Positions 46,253 through 58,207 of a stretch of 64,000 bases of DNA are shown piece after piece. The stretch covers positions 1 through 64,000 of the forward strand of contig JAPMTP010000085.1 of NCBI GenBank assembly GCA_026413225.1, given 5' to 3'. The position numbers were made by a program, and so were the translations under genes. Position 1 is the stretch's first letter, and the number at the start of each line of letters is the position of its first letter. The notes under the pieces were generated by a model. It was not told the DNA's origin. It worked only from the letters and a program-made list of their open reading frames with translations, and made no database searches. Origin of the DNA: Otis tarda (lineage: Eukaryota > Chordata > Aves > Otidiformes > Otididae).

Positions 46253-49200
46253 GTGCGCTGCCAATGGCCGCTGAGGAGCAGCAAGATCTTGAGTGGCTGG
46301 CACTTTTGGTGTGGGAGCAATGGTCCGACGTTCGTGATTTTTTTTGTTTTTTTTTCATGGAGCGCCCAAATGCAGCTGGTGGTAAACATCGAAGCCCTGT
46401 TCGTCAGGGAAAGCCCGGAGCCCCAATGTCTGTGCTGCTGTACGTGCGCTGCCAATGGCCGCTGAGGAGCAGCAAGAGCTTGAGTGGCTGGCCCTTTTGG
46501 TGTGGGAGCAATGGTCTTACGTTCGTGATTTTTTGGGGTTTTTTTTCCGGGAGCGCCCAAGTGCAGCTGGTGGTAAACGTCTAAGCCCTGTTCGTCAGGG
46601 AAAGCCCGGAGCCCCAATGTCTGTGCTGCTGTAGGTGCGCTGCCAATGGCCGCTGAGGAGCAGCAAGAGCTTGAGTGGCTGGCACTTCTGGTGTGGGAGC
46701 AATCGTCCGACGTTCGTGATTTCTCGGGGTTTTTTTTCAGGGGGCGCCCACGTGCAGCTGGTGGTATACGTCGAAGCCCTGTTCGTCATGGAAAGCCCGG
46801 AGCCCCAATTTCTGTGGTGCTCTAGGTGCACTGCCAATTGCCGCTGAGGAGCAGCAAGAGCTTGAGTGGCTGGTACATTTGGTGTGGGTACAATCGTCCG
46901 ACGTTCGTAATATTTCGGCGTTTTTTTTTCAGGGGGGGTCCACGTGCACCTGGTGGCAAACGTCGAAGCCCTGCTCCTCAGGGAAAGCCCGGAGCCCCAA
47001 TGTCTGTGCTGCTGTAGGTGCGCTACCAATGGCCGCTGAGGAGCAGCAACAGCTTGAGTGGCTGGCACTTTTGGTGTGGGAGCAATCGTCTGACGTTTGT
47101 GATTTTGTGGGTTTTTTTTTCAGGGAGCGCCCAAGTGCAGCTGGTGGTAAACGTCGAAGCCCTATTCGTCAGGGAAAGCCCGGATCCGCAATGTCTGTGG
47201 TGTTGTAGGTGCGCTGCCAATGGCCGCTGAGGAGCAGCAAGATCTTGAGTGTCTGGCAGTTTTGATGTGGGAGCAATGGTCCGACGTTCGTGATTTTTTC
47301 AGTTTTTTTTTCATTGAGCGCCCTGTTGCAGCTGGTGGTAAACGTCGAAGCCCTGTTCGTCAGGGAAAGCCCGGAGCCCCAATGTCTGTGCTGCTGTAGG
47401 TGCACTGCCAATGGCCGCTGAGGAGCAGCAAGAGCTTGAGTGGCTGGCACTTTTGGTGTGGGAGCAATCGTCCAAGCTTCGTGATTTTTTGGGTTTTTTT
47501 TTCAGGGAGCGCCCACGTGCAGCTGGTGGTAAATGTAGAAGCCCTGTTCGTCAGGGAAAGACCGAAGCCTCAATGTCTCTGGTGCGGTACGTGGACTGCC
47601 AATGGCCGCTGAGGAGCAGCAAGAGCTTGAGTGGCTGGCACATTTGGTGTGGGAGTAATCGTCCAACTTTCGTGATTTTTCGGGTTTTTTTCAGGGGGCG
47701 CCCACGTGCAGCTGGTGGTAAACATTGAAGCCCTGTTCGTCAGGGAAAGCCCGGAGCCCCAATGTCTCTGGCGCGGTAGGTGGACTGCCAATGTCCGCTG
47801 AGGAGCAGCAAGAGCTTGAGTGGCTGGCACTTTTGGTGTGGGAGCAATCGTCCGACGTTCGTGATTTTTTGTGGTTTTTATTTCCGGGAGCGCCCAAGTG
47901 CAGCTGGTGCTAAACGTCGAAGCCCTGTTCGTCAGGAAAAGCCCCGAGCCCCAATATCTGTGCTGCTGTAGGTGCGCTGCCAATGGCCGCTGAGGAGCAG
48001 CAAGAGCTTGAGTGGCTGGCACTTTTGGTGTGGGAGCAATGGTCCCACGTTTGTGATTTTTTGGGGTTTTTTTTCAGGGAGCACCCAAGTGCAGCTGGTG
48101 GTAAACGTCGAAGCCCTGTTCGTCAGGGAAAGCCCGGAGACCCAATGTCTGTGCTGCTGTAGGTACGCTACCAATGGCCGCTGAGGAGCAGCAAGAGCTT
48201 GAGTGGCTGGCCCTTTTGCTGTGGGAGCAATGGTCCGACATTCGTGATTTTTCAAATTTTTTTTTCAGGGGGCGCCCAGGTGCAGCTGGTGGTAAACGAC
48301 GAAGCCCTGTTTGTCAGGGAAAACCCGGAGCCCCAGTGTCTGTGCTGCTGTAGATGCGCTGCTAAAGTCGGCTGAGGAGCAGCAAGAGCTTGAGTGGCTG
48401 GCACTTTTGGTGTGGGTACAATCATCCGACGTTCGTGATTTTTTGTGGTTTTTTTTCAGGGAGCGCCCACGTGCAACTGGTGGTAAACGTCTAAGCCCTG
48501 TTAGTCAGGGAAAGCACGGAGCCCCAATGTCTGTGCTGCTGTAGGTGGAGTGCCAATGGCCGCTGAGGAGCAGCAAGAGCTTGAGTGGCTGGCACTTCTG
48601 GTGTGGGAGCAATGGTCCAACGTTCGTGATTTTTCGGGGTTTTTTTCAGTGGGCGCCCACGTGTAGCTGGTGGTATACGTCGAAGCCCTGTTCGTCAGGG
48701 AAAGCCCGGAGCCCCAATGTCTGTGCTGCTGTAGGTGCACTGCCAATGGCCGCTGAGGAGCAGCAAGAGCTTGAGTGGCTGCCACTTTTGGTGTGGGAGC
48801 AATCATCCTTTGTTCGTGATTTTTCGGGTTTTTTTTTCAGGGGGCTCCCACGTGTACCTGGTGGTTAACGTCGAAGCCCTGTTCGTCAGGGATAGCGCGG
48901 GGACCCAATGTCTGTGCTGCTGTACGTTCGCTACCAATGGCCGCTGAGGAGCAGCAAGAGCTTGAGTGTCTAGCACTTTTGGTGTGGGAGCAATCATCCG
49001 ACGTTCGTGATTTTTTGGGGATTTTTTCATTGGGCGCCCACCTGTATATGGTGGTAAACGTGGAAGCCCTGTTCGTCAGGGAAAGCCCTAAGCCCCAATG
49101 TCTGTGCTGCTGTAGGTGCACTGCCAATGGCCGCTGAGGAGCAGCAAGAGCTTGAGTGGCTGGCACTTTTGGTGTGGGAGCAATCGTCCGACGTTCGTGA

Positions 49201-49588
49201 TTTTTTGTGGTTTATTTTCAGGGAGCGCCCGTGCAGCTGGTGGTAAACGTCGAAGCCCTGTTCGTCAGGGAAAGCCCGGAGCCCCAATGTCTGTGCTGCT
49301 GTAGGTGGAGTGCCAATGGCCGCTGAGGAGCAGCAAGAGCTTGAGTGGCTGGTCCTTTTGGTGTGGGATCAATGGTTCGACGTTAGTGATTTTTCGGGGT
49401 TTTTTTTCAGTGAGCGCCCACGTGTAGATGGTGGTAAACGTCGAAGCCCTGTTCGTCAGGGAAAGCCCGGAGCCCCAATGTCTGTGCTGCTGTAGGTGCA
49501 CTGCCAATGGCCGCTGAGGAGCAGCAAGAGCTTGAGTGGCTGGCACTTTTGGTGTGGGAGCAATGGTCCGACGTTCGTGATTTTTCGG

Positions 49589-49603
49589 TTTTTTTTTTTT
49601 TTT
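49589..49603 (+). repeat. Fifteen-T run, longest in the window
   Basis: TTCGG is followed by 15 T and CAGGGGG. The parallel copy B monomer near 43489 has ten T. It is a slippage expansion and shifts the offset between the copies by five bases. Confidence 0.9.
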
Positions 49604-52600
49604 CAGGGGGCTCCCACGTGTAGCTGCTGGTAAACGTGGAAGTCCTGTTCGTCAGGGAAAGCCCGGGGCCCCAATGTCTGTGCTGCTGTACGTGCGCTAC
49701 CAATGGCCGCTGAGGAGCAGCAAGAGCTTGAGTGTCTAGCACTTTTGGTGTGGGAGCAATCGTCCGACGTTCGTGATTTTTCGGGGTTTTTTTCAGTGGG
49801 CGCCCACGTTTAGATGGTGGTAAACGTCGAAGCCCTGTTCGTCAGGGAAAGCCCGGAGCCCCAATGTCTGTGCTGCTGTAGGTGCACTGCCAATGTCCGC
49901 TGAGGAGCAGCAAGAGCTTGAGTGGCTGGCACTTTTGGTGTGGGAGCAATGGTCCGACGTTCGTGATTTTTCAGGTTTTTTTTTCAGGGGGCTCCCACGT
50001 GTAGCTGGTGGTAAACGTCTAAGCCCTGTTCGTCAGGGAAAGCCCGGAGCCCCAATGTCTGTGCTGCTGTAGGTGGAGTGCCAATGGCCGCTGAGGAGCA
50101 GCAAGAGCTTGAGTGGCTGGCCCTTTTGGTGTGGGAGCAATGGTTCGACGTTCGTGATTTTTCGGGGTTTTTTTCAGTGGGCGCCCACGTGTACATGGTG
50201 GTAAACGTCTAAGCCCTGTTCGTCAGGGAAATCCTGGAGCCCCAATGTCTGTGCTGCTGTAGGTGCACTGCCAATGGCCGCTGAGGAGCAGCAAGAGCTT
50301 GAGTGGCTGGCACTTTTGGTGTGGGAGCAATGGTCCGACGTTCGTGATTTTTCGGGTTTTTTTTTTAAGGGGGCTACCACGTGTAGCTGGTGGTAAACGT
50401 GGAAGCCCTGTTCGTCAGGGAAAGCCCGGAGCCCCAATGTCTGTGCTGCTGTAGGTGGAGTGCCAATGGCCGCTGAGGAGCAGCAAGAGCTTGAGTGGCT
50501 GGCACTTCTGGTGTGGGAGCAATCGTCCGACGTTCGTGATTTTTCGGGTTTTTTGTTCAGGGGGCTCCCACGTGTAGATGGTGGTAAACGTGGAAGCCCT
50601 GTTCGTCAGGGAAAGCCCGGAGACCCAATATCGGTGCTGCTGTAGGTGCACTGCCTATGGCCTCTGAGGGGCAGCAAGAGCTTGAGTGGCTGGCACTTTT
50701 GGTGTGGGAGCAATCGTCTGACGTTCGTAATTTTTAGGGGTTTTTTTTTTCAGGGGGCGCTGACGTGCACCTGGTGGCAAACGTCGAAGCCCTGCTCCTC
50801 AGGGAAAGCCCGGAGCCCCAATGTCTGTGCTGCTGCAGGTGCTCTGCCAATGGCCGCTGAGGAGCAGCAAGAGCTTGAGTGGCTGGCACTTTTGGTGTGG
50901 GAGCAATGGTCCGACGTTTGTGATTTTTCGGGTTTTTTTTTCAGGGGGCACCCAGGTGCAGCTCGTGGTAAACGACGAAGCCCTGTTCGTCAGGGAAAGC
51001 CCGGAGCCCCCATGTCTGTGCTGCTGTAGGTGCGCTGCCAATGGCTGCTGAGGAGCAGCAAGAGCTTGATTGGCTGGCACTTTTGGTGTGGGAGCAATCG
51101 TCCGACGTTCGTGATTTTTCGGGCTTTTTTCAGTGGGCGCCCATGTGTAGCTGGTGGTAAACGTCGAAGCCCTGTTCGTCAAGGAAAGCCCGGAGCCCCA
51201 ATGTCTGTGGTGCTGTAGGTGCGCTGCCAATGGCCGCTGAGGGGCAGCAAGAGCTTGAGTGGCTGGCACTTTTGGTGTGGGAGCAATGGTCCGACGTTCG
51301 TGATTTTTCGGGCTTTTTTTCAGTGGGCGCCCACGTGTAGATGGTGGTAAACGTCGAAGCCCTGTTCGTCAGGGAAAGCCCGGAGCCCCAATGTCTGTGC
51401 TGCTGTAGGTGCACTGCCAATGGCCGCTGAGGAGCAGCAAGAGCTTGAGTGGCTGGCACTTCTGGTGTGGGAGCAATCGTCCGACGTTCGTGATTTTTCG
51501 GGTTTTTTGTTCAGGGGGCTCCCACGTGTAGCTGCTGGTATATGTCAAAGCCCTGTTCGTCAGGGAAAGCCCGGAGCCCCAATGTCTGTGGTGCTGTAGG
51601 TGCGCTGCCAATGGCCGCTGAGGAGCAGCAAGAGCTTGAATGTCTAGCACTTTTGGTGTGGGAGCAATGGTCCAACGTTCGTGATTTTTCGAGATTTTTT
51701 TTCAGGGGGCGCCCACGTGCAGCTGGTGGTATACGTCGAAGCCCTGTTCCTCAGGGAAAGCCCAGAGCCCCAATGTCTGTGCTGCTGTACGTGCGCTACC
51801 AATGGCCGCTGAGGAGCAGCAAGAGCTTGAGTGTCTGGCACTTTTGGTGTGGGAGCAATCGTCCGACGTTCGTGATTTTTCGGGCTTTTTTTCAGTGGGC
51901 GCCCACGTTTAGATGGTGGTAAACGTCGAAGCCCTGTTCGTCAGGGAAAGCCCGGAGCCCCAATGTCTGTGCTGCTGTAGGTGCACTGCCAATGGCCGCT
52001 GAGGAGCAGCAAGAGCTTGAGTGGCTGGCACTTTTGGTGTGGGAGCAATGGTCAGACGTTCGTGATTTTTCGGGTTTTTTGTTCAGGGGGCTCCCACGTG
52101 TATCTGGTGGTATATGTCAAAGCCCTGTTCGTCAGGGAAAGCCCGGAGCCCCAATGTCTGTGGTGCTGTAGGTGCGCTGCCAATGGCCGCTGATGAGCAG
52201 CAAGAGCTTGAATGTCTAGCACTTTTCGTGTGGGAGCAATGGTCCAAAGTTCGTGATTTTTCGAGATTTTTTTTCAGGGGGCGCACACGTGCAGCTGGTG
52301 GTATACGTCGAAGCCCTGTTCGTCAGGGAAAGCCCAGAGCCCCAATGTCTGTGCTGCTGTAGGTGCGCTACCAATGGCCGCTGAGGAGCAGCAAGAGCTT
52401 GAGTGGCTGGCCCTTTTGGTGTGGGAGCAATCGTCCAACGTTCGTGATTTTTCGGGGTTTTTTTTCAGGGGGCGCCCACGTGCACCTGGTGGTAAACATC
52501 GAAGCCCTGTTCGTCAGGGAAAGCACGGAGCCCCAATGTCTGTGCTGCTGTAGGTGCGCTACCAATGGCCGCTGAGGAGCAGCAAGAGCTTGAGTGGCTG

Positions 52601-52936
52601 GCACTTTTGGTGTGGGAGCAATGGTCCGACGTTCGTGATTTTTTCGGGTTTTTTGTTCGGGGGGCTCCCACGTGTAGCTGGTGGTATATGTCAAAGCCCT
52701 GTTCGTCAGGGAAAGCCCGGAGCCCCAATGTCTGTGCTGCTGTAGGTGCACTGCCAATGGCCGCTGAGGAGCAGCAAGAGCTTGAGTGTCTGGCACTTTT
52801 GGTGTGGGAGCAATGGTCCGACGTTCGTGATTTTTCGGGGTTTTTTTTCAGGGAGCGCCCACGTGCAGCTGGTGGTAAAAGTGGAAGCCCTTTTCGTCAG
52901 GGAAAGCCCGCAGCCCCAGTATCTGTGCTGCTGTAG

Positions 52937-53126
52937 GTGCACTGCCAATGGCCGCTGAGGGGCAGCAAGAGCTTGACTGGCTGGCACTTTTCGTGTGGGA
53001 GCAATGGTCCGACGTTCGTGATTTTTCGGGGTTTTTTTCAGTGAGCGCCCAAGTGCACCTGGTGGCAAACGTCGAAGCCCTGCTCCTCAGAGAAAGCCCG
53101 GAGCCCCAATGTCTGTGCTGCTGTAG
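52937..53126 (+). repeat. Hybrid monomer at a three-monomer loss in copy C
   Basis: The left part (GCTTGACTGGCTGGCAC, TTTTCGTGTGG) matches 34437, and the right part (CAGTGAGCGCCCAAGTGCACC) matches the end of the monomer before 35200. The intermediate monomers of copy A are missing. The breakpoint lies between about 52990 and 53010. Confidence 0.7.
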
Positions 53127-54271
53127 GTGCACTGCCAATGGCCGCTGAGGAGCAGCAAGAGCTTGAGTGGCTGGCCCTTTTGCTGTGGGAGCAATCGTCT
53201 GACGTTCGTGATTTTTCGGGGTTTTTTTCAGGGGGCGCCCACGTGCAGCTGGTGGTAAACGTGGAAGCCCAGTTCGTCAGGGAAAGCCCGGAGCCCCAAT
53301 GTCTGTGCTGCTGTAGGTGCACTGCCAATGGCCGCTGAGGGGCAGCAAGAGCTTGAGTGTCTGGCACTTTTGGTGTTGGAGCAATGGTCCAACGTTCGTG
53401 ATTTTTCGAGATTTTTTTTCAGGGGGCGCCCACGTGCAGCTGGTGGGATACGTCGAAGACCTGTTCGTCAGGGAAAGCCCGGAGCCCCAATGTCTGTGCT
53501 GCTGTAGGTGCACTGCCAATGGCCGCTGAGGAGCAGCAAGAGCTTGAGTGGCTGGCACTTTTGGTGTGGGTACAATCGTCCGACATTCGTAATTTTTCAG
53601 GGTTTTTTTTTCAGGGGGCGCCGACGTGCACCTGGTGGCAAACGTCGAAGCCCTGCTCCTCAGAGAAAGCCCGGAGCCCCAATGTCTGTGCTGCTGTAGG
53701 TGCGCTGCCAATGGCCGCTGAGGAGCAGCAAGAGCTTGAGTGGCTGGCACTTTTGGTGTGGGAGCAATCGTCCGACGTTCGTGATTTTTTGTGGTTTTTT
53801 TTCCGGGAGCGCCCACGTGCAGCTGGTGGTAAACGTTGAAGCCCTGTTCGTCAGGGAAAGCCCGGAGCCCCAATGTCTGTGCTGCTGTAGGTGGAGTGCC
53901 AATGGCCGCTGAGGAGCAGCAAGAGCTTGAGTGGCTGGCACTTTTGGTGTGGGAGCAATGGTTCGACGTTCGTGATTTTTCGGGGCGTTTTTCATTGGGC
54001 GCCCACGTGTAGATGGTGGTAAACGTCTAAGCCCTGTTCGTCAGGGAAAGCCCCGAGCCCCAATGTCTGTGCTGCTGTAGGTGCACTGCCAATGGCCGCT
54101 GAGGAGCAGCAAGAGCTTGAGTGGCTGGCACTTTTGGTGTGGGAGCAATCATCCGACGTTCGTGATTTTTCGAGATTTTTTTTCAGGGGGCGCCCACGTG
54201 CAGCTGGTGGTATACGTCGCAGCCCTGTTCGTCAGGGAAAGCCCAGAGCCCCAATGTCTCTGCTGCTGTTG

Positions 54272-57200
54272 GTGCACTGCCTATAGCCGCTGAGGGGCAG
54301 CAAGAGCTTGAGTGGCTGGCACTTTTGGTGTGGGAGCAATGGTCCAACGTTCGTGATTTTTCGGGGTTTTTTTTCAGGGAGCGCCCACGTGCAGCTGGTG
54401 GTATACGTCGAAGCCCTGTTCGTCAGGGAAAGCCCGGAGCCCCAATGTCTGTGCTGCTGTAGGTGCGCTGACAATGCCCGCTGAGGAGCAGCAAGAGCTT
54501 GACTGGCTGGGACTTTTGGTGTGGGAGCAATCGTCCGACGTTCGTGATTTTTCGGGGTTTTTTTTTAGGGGGCGCGCACGTGCACCTGGTGGCAAACGTC
54601 GAAGCCCTGCTCCTCAGGGAAAGCCCGGAGCCCCAATGTCTGTGCTGCTGTACGTGCGCTGCCAATGGCCGCTGAGGAGCATCAAGAGCTTGAGTGGCTG
54701 GCACTTTTGGTGTGGGAGCAATCGTCCGACGTTCGTGATTTTTCGGGGTTTTTTTCAGTGGGCGCCCACGTGTAGATGGTGGTAAACGTCGAAGCCCTGT
54801 TCGTCAGGGAAAGCCCGGAGCCCCAATGTCTGTGCTGCTGTAGGTGCACTGCCAATGGCCGCTGAGGAGCAGCAAGAGCTTGAGTGGCTGGCACGTTCGG
54901 TGTGAGAGCAATGGTCCGACGTTCGTGATTTTTCGGGTTTTTTGTTCAGGGAGCGCCCACGTGCAGCTGGTGGTATATGTCAAAGCCCTGTTCGTCAGGG
55001 AAAGCCCGGAGCCCCAATGTCTGTGCTGCTGTAGGTGCACTGCCAATGGCCGCTGAGGAGCAGCAAGAGCTTGAGTGTCTGGCACTTTTGGTGTGGGAGC
55101 AATGGTCCGACGTTCGTGATTTTTCGGGGTTTTTTTCAGTGAGCGCCCAAGTGCAGCTGGTGGCAAACGTCGAAGCCCTGCTCCTCAGAGAAAGCCCGGA
55201 GCCCCAATGTCTGTGCTGCTGTAGGTGCACTGCCAATGGCCGCTGAGGAGCAGCAAGAGCTTGAGTGGCTGGCCCTTTTGCTGTGGGAGCAATCGTCTGA
55301 CGTTCGTGATTTTTCGGGGTTTTTTTCAGTGGGCGCCCACGTGCAGCTGGTGGTAAACGTGGAAGCCCAGTTCGTCAGGGAAAGCCCGGAGCCCCAATGT
55401 CTGTGCTGCTGTAGGTGCACTGCCAATGGCCGCTGAGGGGCAGCAAGAGCTTGAGTGTCTGGCACTTTTGGTGTTGGAGCAATGGTCCAACGTTCGTGAT
55501 TTTTCGAGATTTTTTTTCAGGGGGCGCCCACGTGCAGCTGGTGGTATACGTCGAAGCCCTGTTCGTCAGGGAAAGCCCGGAGCCCCAATGTCTGTGCTGC
55601 TGTAGGTGCGCTGCCAATGGCCGCTGAGGAGCAGCAAGAGCTTGTGTGGCTGGCACTTTTGGTGTGGGAGCAATCGTCCAACGTTCGTGATTTTTCGGGG
55701 TTTTTTTTCAGGGGGCGCCCAGGTGCAGCTGGTGGTAAACGTCGAAGCCCTGTTCGTCAGGGAAAGCCCGGAGCCGCAATGTCTGTGCTGCTGTAGGTGC
55801 ACTGCCAATGGCCGCTGAGGAGCAGCAAGAGCTTGTGTGGCTGGCACTTTTGGTGTGCGTCCAATCGTCCGACGTTCGTAATTTTTCGGGGTTTTTTTTT
55901 TCAGGGGGCGCCCACGTGCACCTGGTGGCAAACGTCGAAGCCCTGCTCCTCAGAGAAAGCCCGGAACCCCAATGTCTGTGCTGCTGTACGTGCGCTGCCA
56001 ATGTCCGCTGAGGAGCAGCAAGAGCTTGAGTGGCTGGCACTTTTGGTTTGGGAGCAATGGTCCGACGTTCGTGATTTTTCGGGGTTTTTTTCAGTGAGCG
56101 CCCAAGTGCACCTGGTGGCAAACTTCGAAGCCCTGCTCCTCAGAGAAAGCCCGGAGCCCCAATGTCTGTGCTGCTGTAGGTGCACTGACAATGGCCGCTG
56201 AGGAGCAGCAAGAGCTTGAGTGGCTGGCCCTTTTGCTGTGGGAGCAATCGTCTGACGTTCGTGATTTTTCGGGGTTTTTTTCAGTGGGCGCCCACGTGTA
56301 GATGGTGGTAAACGTCGAAGCCCTGTTCGTCAGGGAAAGCCCGGAGCCCCAATGTCTGTGCTGCTGTAGGTGCACTGCCAATGGCCGCTGAGGAGCAGCA
56401 AGAGCTTGAGTGGCTGGCACGTTCGGTGTGAGAGCAATGGTCCGACGTTCATGATTTTTCGGGTTTTTTGTTCAGGGAGCGCCCACGTGCAGCTGGTGGT
56501 ATATGTCAAAGCCCTGTTCGTCAGGGAAAGCCCTGAGCCCCAATGTCTGTGCTGCTGTAGGTGCACTGCCAATGGCCGCTGAGGAGCAGCAAGAGCTTGA
56601 GTGTCTGGCACTTTTGGTGTGGGAGCAATGGTCCGACGTTCGTGATTTTTCGGGGTTTATTTTCAGGGAGCGCCCATGAGCAGGTGGTGGTAAACGTGGA
56701 AGCCCTTTTCGTCAGGGAAAGCCCGGAGCCCCAGTGTCTGTGCTGCTGTAGGTGCACTGCCAATGGCCGCTGAGGGGCAGCAAGAGCTTGAGTGGCTGGC
56801 CCTTTTCGTGTGGGAGCAATGGTCCGACGTTCGTGATTTTTCGGGGTTTTTTTCAGGGAGCGCCCATGTGCAGCTGGTGGTAAACGTGGAAGCCCTTTTC
56901 GTCAGGGAAAGCCCGGAGCCCCAATGTCTGTGCTGCTGTAGGTGCACTGCCAATGGCCGCTGAGGGGCAGCAAGAGCTTGAGTGTCTGGCACTTTTGGTG
57001 TTGGAGCAATGGTCCAACGTTCGTGATTTTTCGAGATTTTTTTTCAGGGGGCGCCCACGTGCAGCTGGTGGGATACGTCGAAGACCTGTTCGTCAGGGAA
57101 AGCCCGGAGCCCCCATGTCTGTGCTGCTGTAGGTGCACTGCCAATGTCCGCTGAGGAGCAGCAAGAGCTTGAGTGGCTGGCACTTTTGGTGTGGGTACAA

Positions 57201-57706
57201 TAGTCCGACATTCGTAATTTTTCAGGGTTTTTTTTTTCAGGGGGCGCCGACGTGCACCTGGTGGCAAACGTCGAAGCCCTGCTCCTCAGAGAAAGCCCGG
57301 AGCCCCAATGTCTGTGCTGCTGTAGGTGGAGTGCCAATGGCCGCTGAGGAGCAGCAAGAGCTTGAGTGGCTGGCCCTTTTGGTGTGGGAGCAATGGTTCG
57401 ACGTTCGTGATTTTTCGGGGCGTTTTTCATTGGGCGCCCACGTGTAGATGGTGGTAAACGTCTAAGCCCTGTTCGTCAGGGAAAGCCCGGAGCCCCAATG
57501 TCTGTGCTGCTGTAGGTGCAGTGCCAATGGCCGCTGAGGAGCAGCAAGAGCTTGAGTGGCTGGCACTTTTGGTGTGGGAGCAATGGTCCGACGTTCGTGA
57601 TTTTTCGAGATTTTTTTTCAGGGGGCGCCCACGTGCAGCTGGTGGTATACGTCGCAGCCCTGTTCGTCAGGGAAAGCCCGGAGCCCCAATGTCTCTGCTG
57701 CTGTTG
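54272..57706 (+). repeat. 18-monomer higher-order repeat, copy 1
   Basis: About 3435 bases. It begins GTGCACTGCCTATAGCC after GCTGCTGTTG. Markers in order are GGGACTTTTGG near 54508, GCGCGCACGTGCACC near 54571, GAGCATCAAGAG near 54674, GGCACGTTCGGTGTGAG near 54890, GGCCCTTTTGCTG near 55271, GGTGTTGGAGC near 55472, GTGTGCGTCCAATCG near 55852, GGTTTGGGAGC near 56045, CATGAGCAGGTGG near 56673 and GGCGTTTTTCATTGGG near 57419. The first part also matches copy A from 36154. Confidence 0.85.
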
Positions 57707-58170
57707 GTGCACTGCCTATAGCCGCTGAGGGGCAGCAAGAGCTTGAGTGGCTGGCACTTTTGGTGTGGGAGCAATGGTCCAACGTTCGTGATTTTTCGGG
57801 GTTTTTTTTCAGGGAGCGCCCACGTGCAGCTGGTGGTATACGTCGAAGCCCTGTTCGTCAGGGAAAGCCCGGAGCCCCAATGTCTGTGCTGCTGTAGGTG
57901 CGCTGACAATGCCCGCTGAGGAGCAGCAAGAGCTTGACTGGCTGGGACTTTTGGTGTGGGAGCAATCGTCCGACGTTCGTGATTTTTCGGGGTTTTTTTT
58001 TAGGGGGCGCGCACGTGCACCTGGTGGCAAACGTCGAAGCCCTGCTCCTCAGGGAAAGCCCGGAGCCCCAATGTCTGTGCTGCTGTACGTGCGCTGCCAA
58101 TGGCCGCTGAGGAGCATCAAGAGCTTGAGTGGCTGGCACTTTTGGTGTGGGAGCAATCGTCCGACGTTCG

Positions 58171-58193
58171 TGATTTTTCGGGGTTTTTTTCAG
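58171..58193 (+). other. Splice-acceptor-like tract (TGAT, poly-T, CAG)
   Basis: TGATTTTTCGGGG is followed by seven T and CAG. The order of a branch-point-like TGAT, a pyrimidine run and CAG followed by G resembles a eukaryotic 3 prime splice site. It recurs on the plus strand in most monomers. Some lose the CAG, for example CCGGGAG near 12250 and TTAAGTGAG near 23672. There is no evidence of transcription or splicing, so this is a sequence resemblance only. Confidence 0.4.
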
Positions 58194-58207
58194 TGGGCGC
58201 CCACGTG
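58193..58207. other. 12-base palindrome GTGGGCGCCCAC overlapping E-box CACGTG
   Basis: GTGGGCGCCCAC at 58193-58204 is a perfect palindrome, and CACGTG at 58202-58207 overlaps its right end. In other monomers the core is GGGCGCCC and is followed by GCAGCTGG, which adds a second E-box, CAGCTG. Here the second site is lost (TAGATGG). CANNTG and CACGTG are known bHLH-type binding sites; binding in this array is unproven. Confidence 0.65.

Larger units (their letters stand above)
44864..50970 (+). repeat. 5.7 kb direct tandem duplication, second copy
   Basis: Longer than the first copy (about 6.1 kb) because it retains the two monomers 48545-48925 and has longer T runs. It keeps private markers of the first copy, such as TTTGGGTTTTTTTTTC with GACCGAAGCC near 47558 and CCTTTTTAGTC-type changes such as CTGTTAGTCAGG near 48497. 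Confidence 0.8.
46253..56177 (+). repeat. Domain 2, copy C
   Basis: The longest domain 2 copy. It matches copy A across its full length, with the offset stepping 17352, 18119, 17928, 18500, 17927, 18117 and 18308 as whole monomers are gained or lost. Private changes include TTTTTTTTGTTTTTTTTTC near 46339, GGCCCTTTTGCTGTGG near 48210 and TGTAGATGCGCTGC near 48350. After the GTTTGGGAGC monomer (55988) copies A and C part: A enters the domain 1 island and C continues in domain 2. Confidence 0.85.

Noticed and set aside
58096..58102. CCAAT boxes (GCCAATGG and CCCCAATG) as promoters
   Set aside because: Two CCAAT pentamers per monomer are expected from the repeat itself, and I saw no accompanying TATA or other promoter arrangement.
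58167..58183. CENP-B box-like TTCGTGATTTTTCGGGG
   Set aside because: The CENP-B core needs seven bases between TTCG and CGGG with A at the fifth. Here the spacing is eight and that position is T. The resemblance is not a match, and CENP-B is known from mammals while the host may be a bird.
58180..58200. G-quadruplex from GGGG, T run and GGGGG
   Set aside because: Only two close G runs per monomer; four suitably spaced runs are not present.
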